DNA of 64,000 nucleotides, taken from assembly GCF_018130765.1 (NCBI RefSeq), contig NZ_JAFCJZ010000002.1:434001-498000 (forward strand), given 5' to 3'. Positions 39,894-48,025 of the stretch are shown piece by piece. Each line of letters opens with the position of its first letter. The first letter of the stretch is position 1. The DNA is from Bradyrhizobium iriomotense (GTDB taxonomy: Bacteria; Pseudomonadota; Alphaproteobacteria; Rhizobiales; Xanthobacteraceae). The notes below the pieces were generated by a model. That model saw only the letters and a program-made list of their open reading frames with translations. It was not told the DNA's origin and searched no databases. A program made the position numbers and the translations under genes.

Positions 39894-40060
39894 CACAGAC
39901 CGTGCTTTTTCCACATGGCGCGAACTTCATCGGCAGTGGCTAATTCGCCGCGGGCGATTTCAGCCTCTGCTTCTGCCAGGTCGGCCTCTTCTGTTGTTGT
40001 TAGCTGGAGAGGAGGCCGATCATCAATCTCGTTGAGAGGTTCGCCGAGAAGACGCGTCAT
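39893..40060 (-). CDS. Small antitoxin-like protein
   Basis: 55 aa from ATG 40060, which has GGAG 7 nt upstream (within GGGGTGGAGCTGATC); a GTG at 40072 or TTG at 40090 would extend it. Very acidic, helical: EEADLAEAEAEIARGELATADEVRAMWKKHGL. The C-terminal half resembles RelB/ParD-type antitoxins (A-x-x-I-x-x-G-x-x-x-x-x-x-V). No toxin gene is adjacent; instead its stop overlaps the threonine aldolase start. The identity is tentative. Confidence 0.6.
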   Translation of the reverse strand: MTRLLGEPLNEIDDRPPLQLTTTEEADLAEAEAEIARGELATADEVRAMWKKHGL

Positions 40061-40122
40061 GATCAGCTCCACCCCGCGATCATAGCACAACTGGATCGAG
40101 ACATGGGAATGGCCGGCTCAAA

Positions 40123-40152
40123 CAAAAAGGCCCCGGAAAACCGGGGCCTTTG
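40123..40152 (-). terminator. Rho-independent terminator of rpsD
   Basis: On the minus strand, CAAAGGCCCCGG, TTTT loop, CCGGGGCC followed by TTTTTG. Stem of 8 GC pairs extended by A-T pairs. It lies 20 bp past the rpsD stop codon. Confidence 0.93.
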
Positions 40153-40172
40153 AATGTCGATCTGCCGAATAA

Positions 40173-40790
40173 TCAGCGCGAATAGAATTCGACGACCAGA
40201 TGGGGCTCCATCTGCACCGGGAACGGCACGTCGGAGAGGCCGGGAATGCGCGTGTACTTCGCGGTCATCTTGCCGTGGTCGACTTCGAGATAGTCGGGAG
40301 TGTCGCGCTCGGGAAGCTGGCTGGCTTCGAGCACGTGGGCGAGCTGCTTGGAGGCTTCCTTGACCTCGATCACGTCGCCGACCTTGAGCTGGTAGCTCGA
40401 GATGTTGACCTTGCGGCCGTTCACCTTGATGTGGCCGTGGTTGATGAACTGACGGGCGGCAAAGATCGTCGAGACGAACTTGGCGCGGTACACGACCGCG
40501 TCGAGACGACGCTCCAGCAGGCCGATCAGGTTCTCGCCGGTGTCACCCTTGAGGCGGCTGGCCTCGACATAGATGCCGTGGAACTGGCGCTCGCTGATGT
40601 TGGCGTAGTAGCCCTTCAGCTTCTGCTTGGCGCGGAGCTGCACGCCGAAGTCGGAGAGCTTGCCCTTGCGGCGCTGGCCGTGCTGGCCGGGGCCGTACTC
40701 GCGGCGGTTCACGGGGCTCTTCGGGCGGCCCCAGATGTTCTGGCCCATACGGCGATCGATCTTGTACTTCGCCTCACTGCGCTTAGTCAT
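40173..40790 (-). CDS. rpsD: 30S ribosomal protein S4
   Basis: 205 aa, the S4 length typical of alphaproteobacteria. Starts [59 protein letters not shown]; the S4 RNA-binding domain is at [12 protein letters not shown]...[32 protein letters not shown]. Binds 16S rRNA early in 30S assembly. Monocistronic with its own terminator. Upstream in-frame codons to 40856 do not belong to the family. Confidence 0.98.
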   Translation of the reverse strand: MTKRSEAKYKIDRRMGQNIWGRPKSPVNRREYGPGQHGQRRKGKLSDFGVQLRAKQKLKGYYANISERQFHGIYVEASRLKGDTGENLIGLLERRLDAVVYRAKFVSTIFAARQFINHGHIKVNGRKVNISSYQLKVGDVIEVKEASKQLAHVLEASQLPERDTPDYLEVDHGKMTAKYTRIPGLSDVPFPVQMEPHLVVEFYSR

Positions 40791-40989
40791 CGCGTCCTCT
40801 TCGGTTGCATGGTTTGAGGAAACGCGCCCTCCTGTGTGACGGGCCAGGCCCGGCACCGACAGGTCCGATCCCCAAAGCTACAGGGAGCCGACCACGGGTC
40901 GCGAAACGCTTCGCGGGCCGAAATCGGCCCGCGAGCAGGCGGCTTTTAGGTGAATGTGGGCCGTTCTGTCAATGCGCGCGGCCGCAAAA

Positions 40990-41757
40990 TCAGGTCCTGA
41001 CCGCCCGGATCGGCTTTGGCCCGGCCGCCCGCAATTCGGCAGCGATTTCAGTGTTCAGGACCTGTTCCAGCCGGGTCAGGACCCGGGCGATGGGGGCCGC
41101 GTCAGTGACCCGGTGGTCCCAGCGGATCACGACATGGATGGTCTGGTCGGGCGCGACCACCCCATAGCTGACGATGAAGGGGCCCGGCGTGATCGGATGG
41201 AGCTCGCCGCCGCCATAGGCGGCCACCGAGCTCACCGCAAAGCTGCCGAACCAATTACCGCGCTGCCGGCCGAAATTGAGCCCCACGGCCCAGGACAGCC
41301 GCCGCAGCGGCAGCGGCAGGCGGGTCGCCCGCATGACCTTGCGGAACATGGGGACGTCGTTGACCGGGGCCGTCTTGGCGCGCCGGATCTCGGCGTCGAC
41401 CGCTGCCAGGGTCATGGTCTCGGGCGCCGCGATCCGCTGCGGCATCACGCATTCCTCACCGTCTTCGACCCGCGCGATCGCCACCGACGCCACGCTGTTG
41501 GGCAGCTCGTAGAGCGTCGGCCAGGGCCATTTGGCGTAGACCGTGCGCAGGACCGACTCATCCCTGGCGACGGTGGCAAAGGCTTTGACGAACATCGCAG
41601 CCCAGCCAGCCGGCGCCATTGTGCCCGCGCGGGCCTCCAGCAGGGGGCGGATATTGAGCGAACGGGACAGCGAGACGAACGGCACGTCCATCGAGGCGCG
41701 CATGAGGTCGCAAATCAGGCGGCGCGGCAGCGAAATGGTCTTTGGCGTCCCGCGCAT
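40990..41757 (-). CDS. 2-oxoacid dehydrogenase acyltransferase (E2-catalytic-like) protein
   Basis: 255 aa. Resembles the chloramphenicol-acetyltransferase/E2 catalytic fold: FIVSYGVVAPDQTIHVVIRWDHRVTDAAPIARVLTRLEQVL carries the HxxxD-type motif (DHRVTD) of E2 catalytic domains. There is no lipoyl domain, E1 or E3 gene nearby, so it is a stand-alone homologue with unknown acyl acceptor. It lies upstream of rpsD on the same strand. Confidence 0.78.
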   Translation of the reverse strand: MRGTPKTISLPRRLICDLMRASMDVPFVSLSRSLNIRPLLEARAGTMAPAGWAAMFVKAFATVARDESVLRTVYAKWPWPTLYELPNSVASVAIARVEDGEECVMPQRIAAPETMTLAAVDAEIRRAKTAPVNDVPMFRKVMRATRLPLPLRRLSWAVGLNFGRQRGNWFGSFAVSSVAAYGGGELHPITPGPFIVSYGVVAPDQTIHVVIRWDHRVTDAAPIARVLTRLEQVLNTEIAAELRAAGPKPIRAVRT

Positions 41758-41927
41758 CGGTCGTCTGGTTCCCGTGGATGAAAATATGTGCAGCGAGCGG
41801 GTTCCCGCTCGCCGCCTGCTGTAGACTCTTGTTTTGACGCGTTTTCTTTACGCGAACCGGAATCCACTTCGCTCGAAAACGCTCTCTAGCACGAACCAAC
41901 CCGCTTGGGGCCGGTCGGTTCGCCGCA

Positions 41928-42311
41928 TCAGGGGGCCGGCGAGGCCAGCGGCTTGGTCTTGTCGACGACGTAAACTCCAAGCACTTTCATAGCCTTATCG
42001 CCATGAGCCTTGGCGTCGTGCACGACGCCTGCCGGGATCTGGTAGGAATCACCGGCTTTCAGGGTTTTCTCCGGCTGTCCGTCGATCAGGAGATTGAGCT
42101 CGCCTTCCAGGACATAGCCCGTCTCAATTCCGGGGTGCGTGTGGCGTCCGGCCGAGCCGCCCGCTGGGATTTCGGCGATGGCGGTAATGGTGTTGTAGCC
42201 GTCCGGAAATTCGACCTTCTGGAGCGGGGTGCGTTTGATGCCGGTCTGCTGGGCGACGGCCGCAAAGGCAAGGCCGGTGAAGGCAAGAGCGAGCAAAGTC
42301 TTTTTGAGCAT
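41928..42311 (-). CDS. Exported cupin-domain protein
   Basis: 127 aa. Signal peptide MLKKTLLALAFTGLAFAAVA, then one cupin: PAGGSAGRHTHPGIETGYVLEGELNLLIDGQ (motif 1 with metal-binding His and Glu) and GDSYQIPAGVVHDAKAHGD (motif 2 His). Small periplasmic cupins of this type are common in Bradyrhizobium and have unknown ligands. Downstream of the aldolase gene with a 68-bp gap, same strand. Confidence 0.87.
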   Translation of the reverse strand: MLKKTLLALAFTGLAFAAVAQQTGIKRTPLQKVEFPDGYNTITAIAEIPAGGSAGRHTHPGIETGYVLEGELNLLIDGQPEKTLKAGDSYQIPAGVVHDAKAHGDKAMKVLGVYVVDKTKPLASPAP

Positions 42312-42379
42312 TGTTTCCTCCCTGAAACGGCCGAACCCTAGCAGCGCCGCCGTTCCCAGCAAGGTGGCAATCGGCCTGT

Positions 42380-43153
42380 TTAGCGCCTGATCCCGTCGAA
42401 CGCGGCCATGATGCCGCGCTGGAACAGCGACCAGTCGAAGCCGAGCGCGATCGCGCGGTAGCCGCGGTCGATCAGGGCGTTGGCCTGGTCGGCGGTGCGG
42501 GCGACGCCGCCGATCGGCACGCCGCTTTTGAGGATGCCGGCCTCGGCCCGCGCGATCAGTTCCAATAGCTCCGGATCGTCCATCTGGCCGCGCTTGTTGA
42601 TGGACGTCGCGAGATCGCCGGGGCCGATGACCGCAACATCGATGCCGGGTGTCGCCATGATCTCGTCGATGCGGTTGACGGCCTCGACATGCTCGATGGT
42701 GACCATGCAGATCATCTCGTCGTCGGCAGATGCCATGTAATCCGGCATCGACTGGCCCCAGCGGAACGGGGCGTGGAAGGGCCCCCAGAGCCGATCGCCG
42801 CGCGGCGGGTAGCGCACGCTGCGCACCGCCTTCTCGGCCTCGTCGCGATTGGTGATCATCGGGAAGTTGATGCCGAAGGCGCCGATGTCCATCGGCGCTT
42901 TTGCAAGCCAGGGCTCGTTCGCCGCGATCCGCACCAGGGGCGTGCACGGCGTGCCCGTCGTCGCGGCGATCATCGCATGCGCTTCGGTGAGACCGATCGG
43001 GCCATGCTCGAGATCAACGATGATCCAGTCGAGCGCGCGCGCCATGATCTGTACCATCTGCACGCTCGGAATGGTCGCGATCGCGCCGAAGGCGGGGCGC
43101 CCCTCGCTCCACAATTGGCGGAGGCGATTGAGCGGCGTTGCGGGGACCGACAT
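42380..43153 (-). CDS. HpcH/HpaI family aldolase
   Basis: 257 aa class-II pyruvate aldolase barrel. FGAIATIPSVQMVQIMARALDWIIVDLEHGPIGL carries the family EHGP segment, TPLVRIAANEPWLAKAPMDIGAFGINFPMI the substrate loop, and VTIEHVEAVNRIDEI the metal-binding Glu. Cleaves 2-keto-3-deoxy acids or 4-hydroxy-2-oxo acids to pyruvate and an aldehyde. No catabolic cluster around it, so substrate unknown. Confidence 0.9.
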   Translation of the reverse strand: MSVPATPLNRLRQLWSEGRPAFGAIATIPSVQMVQIMARALDWIIVDLEHGPIGLTEAHAMIAATTGTPCTPLVRIAANEPWLAKAPMDIGAFGINFPMITNRDEAEKAVRSVRYPPRGDRLWGPFHAPFRWGQSMPDYMASADDEMICMVTIEHVEAVNRIDEIMATPGIDVAVIGPGDLATSINKRGQMDDPELLELIARAEAGILKSGVPIGGVARTADQANALIDRGYRAIALGFDWSLFQRGIMAAFDGIRR

Positions 43154-43214
43154 GTGATGACCTGCGCGGAGATGACGACGGCAGAGCCTAGCAGCGCGCT
43201 GCCGGGGCGCAAGG

Positions 43215-44006
43215 TCAGGCCACTGCGCGCCCGCCGAAGAACGGCGTCAGCGTGGCGCTAAGGCCATGCGCGCGGTTCGACGTAAAAATCATCTCGGCGC
43301 CGGGCTGCGCCACGCCGCCGTTGCGCGCACCCAGCAGGTCCGAGACGCGGCGGGCAATGGCGGGGGCGGGGTCGATCCAGTCAACCGGCCAGGGTGCGAG
43401 CTTCTTCAGCCGGTCGAGCAGCAGCGGATAATGCGTGCAGGCGAGCACCACCGTGTCGGTGCGCGCGCCGGCGTCCTCGCCGACGAAGCAGGGCGCGAGT
43501 TCGGTACGGATGGCGTCGTCGCTGATCGGATGACCGCTCAACTCGGCTTCAGCGAGCGAAGCAAGCTCGGGCGAGCCGACCAGCGTCACCTCGCATCCTT
43601 GCGCGAAATCGCGGATCAGCGCCTTGGTGTATTCGCGCTTCACCGTGCCCTTGGTGCCGAGCACCGAGACGCGGCGGGTCCTCGACTGCGCGCAGGCCGG
43701 CTTGATCGCCGGCACCGTGCCGACGAAGGGCAGGGAATAAGCGGCGCGCAGGTGCGATAGGACCAGGGTGGAGGCCGTGTTGCAGGCGATGACGATGAGG
43801 TCCGGATCATGCGTGCCGATCAGCTCCCCCATCAGGGGCACGACGCGGGCGATGATCTCGTCCTCGCTGTGGTGGCCGTAGGGGAAGAAGGCGTCGTCGG
43901 CGACGTAGACGTAGTGCGCGTCGGGGCGCGCGGCCACGACCTCACGGAGCACCGTGAGTCCGCCAAGGCCGGAATCGAATACCAGGATCGTCGGGGAATT
44001 GGTCAC
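43215..44006 (-). CDS. murI: Glutamate racemase
   Basis: 263 aa. Makes D-glutamate for peptidoglycan. The two catalytic cysteines are Cys75 in IVIACNTAST and Cys189 in VVLACTHYPLL; Asp11 of the FDSGLGGLTVL start is the acid/base partner. Same strand as, and 61 bp ahead of, the aldolase gene. Confidence 0.96.
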   Translation of the reverse strand: MTNSPTILVFDSGLGGLTVLREVVAARPDAHYVYVADDAFFPYGHHSEDEIIARVVPLMGELIGTHDPDLIVIACNTASTLVLSHLRAAYSLPFVGTVPAIKPACAQSRTRRVSVLGTKGTVKREYTKALIRDFAQGCEVTLVGSPELASLAEAELSGHPISDDAIRTELAPCFVGEDAGARTDTVVLACTHYPLLLDRLKKLAPWPVDWIDPAPAIARRVSDLLGARNGGVAQPGAEMIFTSNRAHGLSATLTPFFGGRAVA

Positions 44007-44181
44007 GTCGTTACCCTAGCCCGCCATGGTTACCATTCGGTTTTTGGGGCGGTTTTGCGGCGCCGCCGGCCTGGTCTCAATTTGGAACGATTCAATTTCG
44101 TGATTGCCGCCTGTTCCCGCTATCAGCAGCCGTGCTGCACTGCGGGTGGGGACATATCCGCAAAATTCCGGGGAAGCCGAC

Positions 44182-44733
44182 ATGATCAGAAACACGAATG
44201 CCGGCTGGGGCAGCGTTTCCCGTTGGCTGCACTGGATCCTGGCGCTGACGATCGTCGGCATGATCGGCTTCGGCTGGTGGATGAACCACATCCCGGCGCG
44301 CCCCGACCGCTTCTTTTACCGCTCGATCCATGCCGATATCGGTTATGTGATCCTGCTGCTCACGCTGCTGCGCCTGGTCTGGCGTGTCGCCAACCCGACG
44401 CCGGCTTTGCCGGCTGACAGCCAGCCCTGGCAGAAGCTCCTCGCCCGCATCAGCCATGGTGCACTCTACCTCGCCGTCATCGTCGTGATCCTGCTCGGCT
44501 GGGCCCATTCCGGCGCGCACACGCCTGATTATTCGGACTTCTTCGGCCTGTTTCACGTGCCGCAATTCACCTCTCCCGATCGCGAAGCTGCGCGCGTCTA
44601 TGAGGATCGGCACATCCTCTTTGCCTATGTGCTGCTGGCCCTGATCGCGGTTCACGTCATTGCCGCCATCTGGCACCACTTCATCCGCCGCGACCGCGTG
44701 GTGGCGCGGATGGTCGCGGACGAGGCGGGGTAG
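44182..44733 (+). CDS. Cytochrome b561 family protein
   Basis: 183 aa with four membrane helices: RWLHWILALTIVGMIGFGWWM, HADIGYVILLLTLLRLVWR, ISHGALYLAVIVVILLGWAH and HILFAYVLLALIAVHVIAAIWHH. Haem-ligand histidines occur in WLHW, HADIGY, SHGAL and IAVHVIAAIWHH as in the CybB family. Moves electrons from quinol, often to periplasmic superoxide or acceptors. ATG 44182 follows GGGGAAGCCGAC. Confidence 0.92.
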   Translation: MIRNTNAGWGSVSRWLHWILALTIVGMIGFGWWMNHIPARPDRFFYRSIHADIGYVILLLTLLRLVWRVANPTPALPADSQPWQKLLARISHGALYLAVIVVILLGWAHSGAHTPDYSDFFGLFHVPQFTSPDREAARVYEDRHILFAYVLLALIAVHVIAAIWHHFIRRDRVVARMVADEAG

Positions 44734-44743
44734 GGCCGGGGGT

Positions 44744-44882
44744 CTCGTGTCCCGGACGCGCTGCAGCGTGCAACGCTGCTGCGCAGAGCCGGGACCCAGT
44801 TCGCTGGTTTGCTCTCGGCCGCATGGGCCCCGGCTCTGCAGCGCACCGCTGAAGGAGCGCTGCGCTGCGTCCGGGGCACGAG
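44744..44882. repeat. Palindromic repeat, family G (CTCGTGTCCCGGACGCGCTG type)
   Basis: Outer arms CTCGTGTCCCGGACGC and GCGTCCGGGGCACGAG; inner AGAGCCGGGACCCA against GGGCCCCGGCTCT. About 139 bp, in the gap between cytochrome b561 and the GST gene. A typical Bradyrhizobium dispersed hairpin. Confidence 0.87.
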
Positions 44883-44989
44883 AGCAAGTGCGGGGGCACG
44901 TTCTCCCCACATCGCAATGACGGAGTACGATGTATCGTACGACCGACACACGCGGCGCTTTCGTCCGCGTCGTCTGCGCAGGAGGTGCT

Positions 44990-45631
44990 ATGCTCACCGT
45001 TCATCATCTCGGCAAGTCGCAGTCCGAGCGCATCGTCTGGCTGTGCGAGGAGCTGGAAATCCCCTACGAGCTGAAGCGCTACGCCCGCGATCCCGTCACC
45101 ATGCTGGCGCCGCCCGACTACAAGGCGCTGCATCCGATCGGGGCGGCGCCCGTCATCAGCGATGGCGATCTCGTGCTCGCCGAATCCGGTGCCATCGTCG
45201 ACTACATCATGGCGAAGTACGGCAGCGGCCGTCTCGTGCTCCGTCTCGACGATCCTGATTTCGCGCAGTTCCTGTACTGGTTTCACTTCGCCAACGGCAC
45301 GCTGCAGGCCGGCATGGGCCGGCTGATGATCCTGAACCGCCTCAAGCTCGCCGAGGACAATCCGATGCTGGCCGCGATCAGCGCGCGCGTCGATCGCGCC
45401 TTCGATCTGGTCGACGCGCGCGTTCGTGAGGCCGAGTATCTCGCCGGCAGCACCTTCACCACCGCCGACATCATGACGGGCTTCTCGCTCACCACGATGC
45501 GCTACTTTCAGCCCTATGATCTCTCGCGCTGTCCGAACGTGGTCAAATATCTCGGCCGCATTGGTGCGCGCCCCGCCTACCGGCGGGCGATGGAGAAGGG
45601 CGATCCCGGCATGGCGCTGCTGTTGAGCTGA
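44990..45631 (+). CDS. Glutathione S-transferase family protein
   Basis: 213 aa. Thioredoxin-fold N-terminal domain (MLTVHHLGKSQSERIVWLCEELEIPYELKRY, IGAAPVISDGDLVLAESGAIVDYIMAKYG) and helical C-terminal domain (LAGSTFTTADIMTGFSL). Ser in the GKSQSERI loop is the likely glutathione-activating residue. AGGAGGTGCT directly before ATG 44990 gives a strong Shine-Dalgarno. Confidence 0.93.
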   Translation: MLTVHHLGKSQSERIVWLCEELEIPYELKRYARDPVTMLAPPDYKALHPIGAAPVISDGDLVLAESGAIVDYIMAKYGSGRLVLRLDDPDFAQFLYWFHFANGTLQAGMGRLMILNRLKLAEDNPMLAAISARVDRAFDLVDARVREAEYLAGSTFTTADIMTGFSLTTMRYFQPYDLSRCPNVVKYLGRIGARPAYRRAMEKGDPGMALLLS

Positions 45632-45638
45632 GCGGGGA

Positions 45639-46445
45639 TCAGGCGATCCTGTTGGTGGTCGTCGCCCGCGCCGCGTTGAGCTGCTTCTGCAGGCGATCAA
45701 TGTTTTGCAGCAGGCGCTGGCTGGTCAGCACCAGGAAGTAATAGCCGAATTGCGGGTCCTGGAAGTAGATCTCGAGCAGCCGGTCATAGGTGATCGTCAG
45801 CACCTGTCCGTCCTCGATGCATTCGATCGTTCCGGTGCGGCGGTTGTCCGGCGTCAGGAAGCCGAGCTCGCCCATCAGCGCGCCCGGCAGGATCTCGACG
45901 TTGATCTCCTTGACCAGGAATTTGCCGGTGACCGTCAGGAGCATCTCCTTGGCCGGGTCGCCCAGTTTGAAGAGCGTGTCGCCGCGGCGATATTTGCGCT
46001 CGGTCATGAACGGCTTGAGCCATTCGATCGACATGTCGCCCTCGGCCGCATGGCGCGCCTTCTTGACCAGCTTGAGCATCTGCCGCAGGCGAAGCGCGTT
46101 GATCGGAAGCAGGAGAAGATAGAGCAGGAACGTCGAGACGTTGGCGGTGAGTGCGCCGAAAGCGGCGAAGAACGCGCAGCCGATCATGTTGGCCACCCGC
46201 AGGGGCACCATCGTCCGCATCAGGAGGGTGGCGACGAAGAAGCCGGCGCCGACCGCGGCGAACAGATTGGCGAACGTGATGTTGTGGACAAAGATCTCCA
46301 GCAGCCGATTGAAGATCGCGTCGTAGGTGACGTTGTCGGGATCGAGGCCCATCTGGACCAAGATTTTCGCGATCCTGAGGTTGTCCGTGGCCGCATCGAG
46401 AATGCGGTCGAGGATCGAGGAAATGTCTGCGCTGCCGGACGGCAT
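45639..46445 (-). CDS. Membrane-anchored cyclic-nucleotide-binding domain protein (Popeye-like layout)
   Basis: 268 aa. An N-terminal region of about 55 residues is followed by three hydrophobic segments (ITFANLFAAVGAGFFVATLLM, ANMIGCAFFAAFGALTANV, FLLYLLLLPINALRLRQML) and a cytoplasmic cNMP-binding beta-roll (YRRGDTLFKLGDPAKEMLLTVTGKF, GALMGELGFLTPDNRRTGTIECIEDG). Three helices plus a cNBD is the layout of Popeye proteins; no kinase, channel pore or HTH follows. The phosphate-binding cassette reads MGELGFLTPDNRRTGT, close to the canonical one, so cAMP binding is plausible. ATG 46445 chosen as start. Confidence 0.8.
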   Translation of the reverse strand: MPSGSADISSILDRILDAATDNLRIAKILVQMGLDPDNVTYDAIFNRLLEIFVHNITFANLFAAVGAGFFVATLLMRTMVPLRVANMIGCAFFAAFGALTANVSTFLLYLLLLPINALRLRQMLKLVKKARHAAEGDMSIEWLKPFMTERKYRRGDTLFKLGDPAKEMLLTVTGKFLVKEINVEILPGALMGELGFLTPDNRRTGTIECIEDGQVLTITYDRLLEIYFQDPQFGYYFLVLTSQRLLQNIDRLQKQLNAARATTTNRIA

Positions 46446-46699
46446 GGTACTAACCCCGCGTAAGGCCTTCAGTCCTGCTCGGTTTTGTATAGCCGAAATC
46501 GAATGACGACCGCTTGAAATGAAGCCTTCGGCCGTCATGCCGCAAGAGGCAAATTTTAGCCTGATCGGGCGTTTCGGCAATTGCCCGTTGGTTGTGCGTA
46601 TGCCCCGTGAAGCGCCCGTGATTCGGGGGCGCGGGGTGCAGCTTTGGCGTCGTGGACGGATTCGGGCGGCCCTGATGAGGGGAACGGGCGGTCACCGCC

Positions 46700-47782
46700 T
46701 CAGGGCTTGGCGGCGGGCTGGATCACCTGCTGTTCGACCAGGCCAAGGTGCCCCGGCAGCGCCCCGGCGCGCAGCAACATGGCGACGCTGCTTGCTTCCT
46801 CCAGGGTGAAATTGCCTGAGATCTGGCCGGAGCCCCCAGTGATGGGCTCGCGGATCACCGGGGCGGAGATCACCTTGCCGTCGAGCACGATGGCAAAGGG
46901 CTTTCCGATGTTCTCTTCCGTGATGTGGGCGAAGCGCCGTGCGCCGCGTCCATTGAAGCGGAACGTGGCGATCGGTTCGTTCGTGCTGCTCGCGAACCCC
47001 GGGCCCGCATAGCTGATATCGTTGCCCTCGAGCGCGCTGTCCTTGGCAACGAGGTAAGGACGCTTGTCCTTGAAGCCGAGCAGGACTTCCGTGCCCGCGG
47101 GCGGTGTGCCGGATTGCGCCTGTTCCGCCGGCATCGAGATGTCGATCAGGCGGAAGCTGACCTTGACCTTCGTGGCGAAGATCGCGGTGACGCGCTTGGG
47201 CTCCATCATCCCCGGGATGAAGATGCGGATCCGGTCGGTGCCGTCAGGCTGGGCGCTGGCGAGCTTGATGTCGGCATCGTTGAGGCGCTGCTCGATCATG
47301 GCGATGGAATCCTCGACGAGGTCGTGCAGCCCTGCGGCGGATGCGGCATCAGTCGGCTTGAGCCTGACCAGCCCGTCGCCGCCGTCGGTCACGGTGAGCG
47401 CATGCGCGGGCAAACCCTCCGCAGCCGCCGCGAGCTTGCGCTTCAGCTCCTCGCGGCCCTTGGCGTCCGCGACCTTCACCTCGACGCCACCGTCGCGGAT
47501 CGCAAGGCCTGAGAAAGCGATCTTGCCCTCGCGCAGCGTCTTGTAGACGTCATCGCGGAGATCCGTGACGGCACTCTCGCGCAAGCCATCGGCATCCACC
47601 TTGTAAACGATGCGCGAGCCGCCCAGCTTCTCCATCTTGTCGCCGATGAAGGCCGCGATCTTGGCGCGCATCTTCTCGAGCTGGCCGTCCGCGGCGAGTG
47701 CTGCGCGGGGCAGGGTGACCGCCGCGGCCATCGCAAGCGCGAGGATGAGCGGTGCAATACGATTCCGCAGGGGCGTGGTCAT
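46700..47782 (-). CDS. Stand-alone SecD-like exported protein (P1-type domain without the membrane part)
   Basis: 360 aa. Signal peptide (RIAPLILALAMAAAVTLPRAALA), then segments matching the periplasmic portion of SecD: TVTDGGDGLVRLKPTD, MIEQRLNDADIKLASAQPDGTDRIRIFIPGM, and ATFRFNGRGARRFAHITEENIGKPFAIVLDGKVISAPVIREPITGGSGQISGNFTLEEASSVAMLLRAGALP. In SecD this last part is followed by six helices; here the protein ends about 16 residues later. It therefore cannot form the SecDF proton channel. Either a decayed or a repurposed SecD. Confidence 0.85.
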   Translation of the reverse strand: MTTPLRNRIAPLILALAMAAAVTLPRAALAADGQLEKMRAKIAAFIGDKMEKLGGSRIVYKVDADGLRESAVTDLRDDVYKTLREGKIAFSGLAIRDGGVEVKVADAKGREELKRKLAAAAEGLPAHALTVTDGGDGLVRLKPTDAASAAGLHDLVEDSIAMIEQRLNDADIKLASAQPDGTDRIRIFIPGMMEPKRVTAIFATKVKVSFRLIDISMPAEQAQSGTPPAGTEVLLGFKDKRPYLVAKDSALEGNDISYAGPGFASSTNEPIATFRFNGRGARRFAHITEENIGKPFAIVLDGKVISAPVIREPITGGSGQISGNFTLEEASSVAMLLRAGALPGHLGLVEQQVIQPAAKP

Positions 47783-48025
47783 GATCACCTTAAGTCTTGC
47801 GGCAGGACGCTGGCAGGCGAATCTGATGCCAGTTCTTGGTCCCCCGATCGGGTGCGGAGGTTCAAATTCCGTTCGATCCGGCCGTGTCGCGGCAGCCGCC
47901 AAGCCATGGACGAACGCCAAATCATCGCTCATTGTGTTCCCGCTCGGCCGGCCATCGGCCGGGTCTCGCCAAACCAAAATGTCAAAAGACAGGGGGCGGG
48001 GAAATCTGAGGGAGGACGGAATTCC

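Noticed and set aside
46446..46699. Missing membrane half of SecD as a pseudogene
   Set aside because: No SecD TM/SecF-like sequence is visible in any frame of this 254-bp gap; the short protein ends cleanly.
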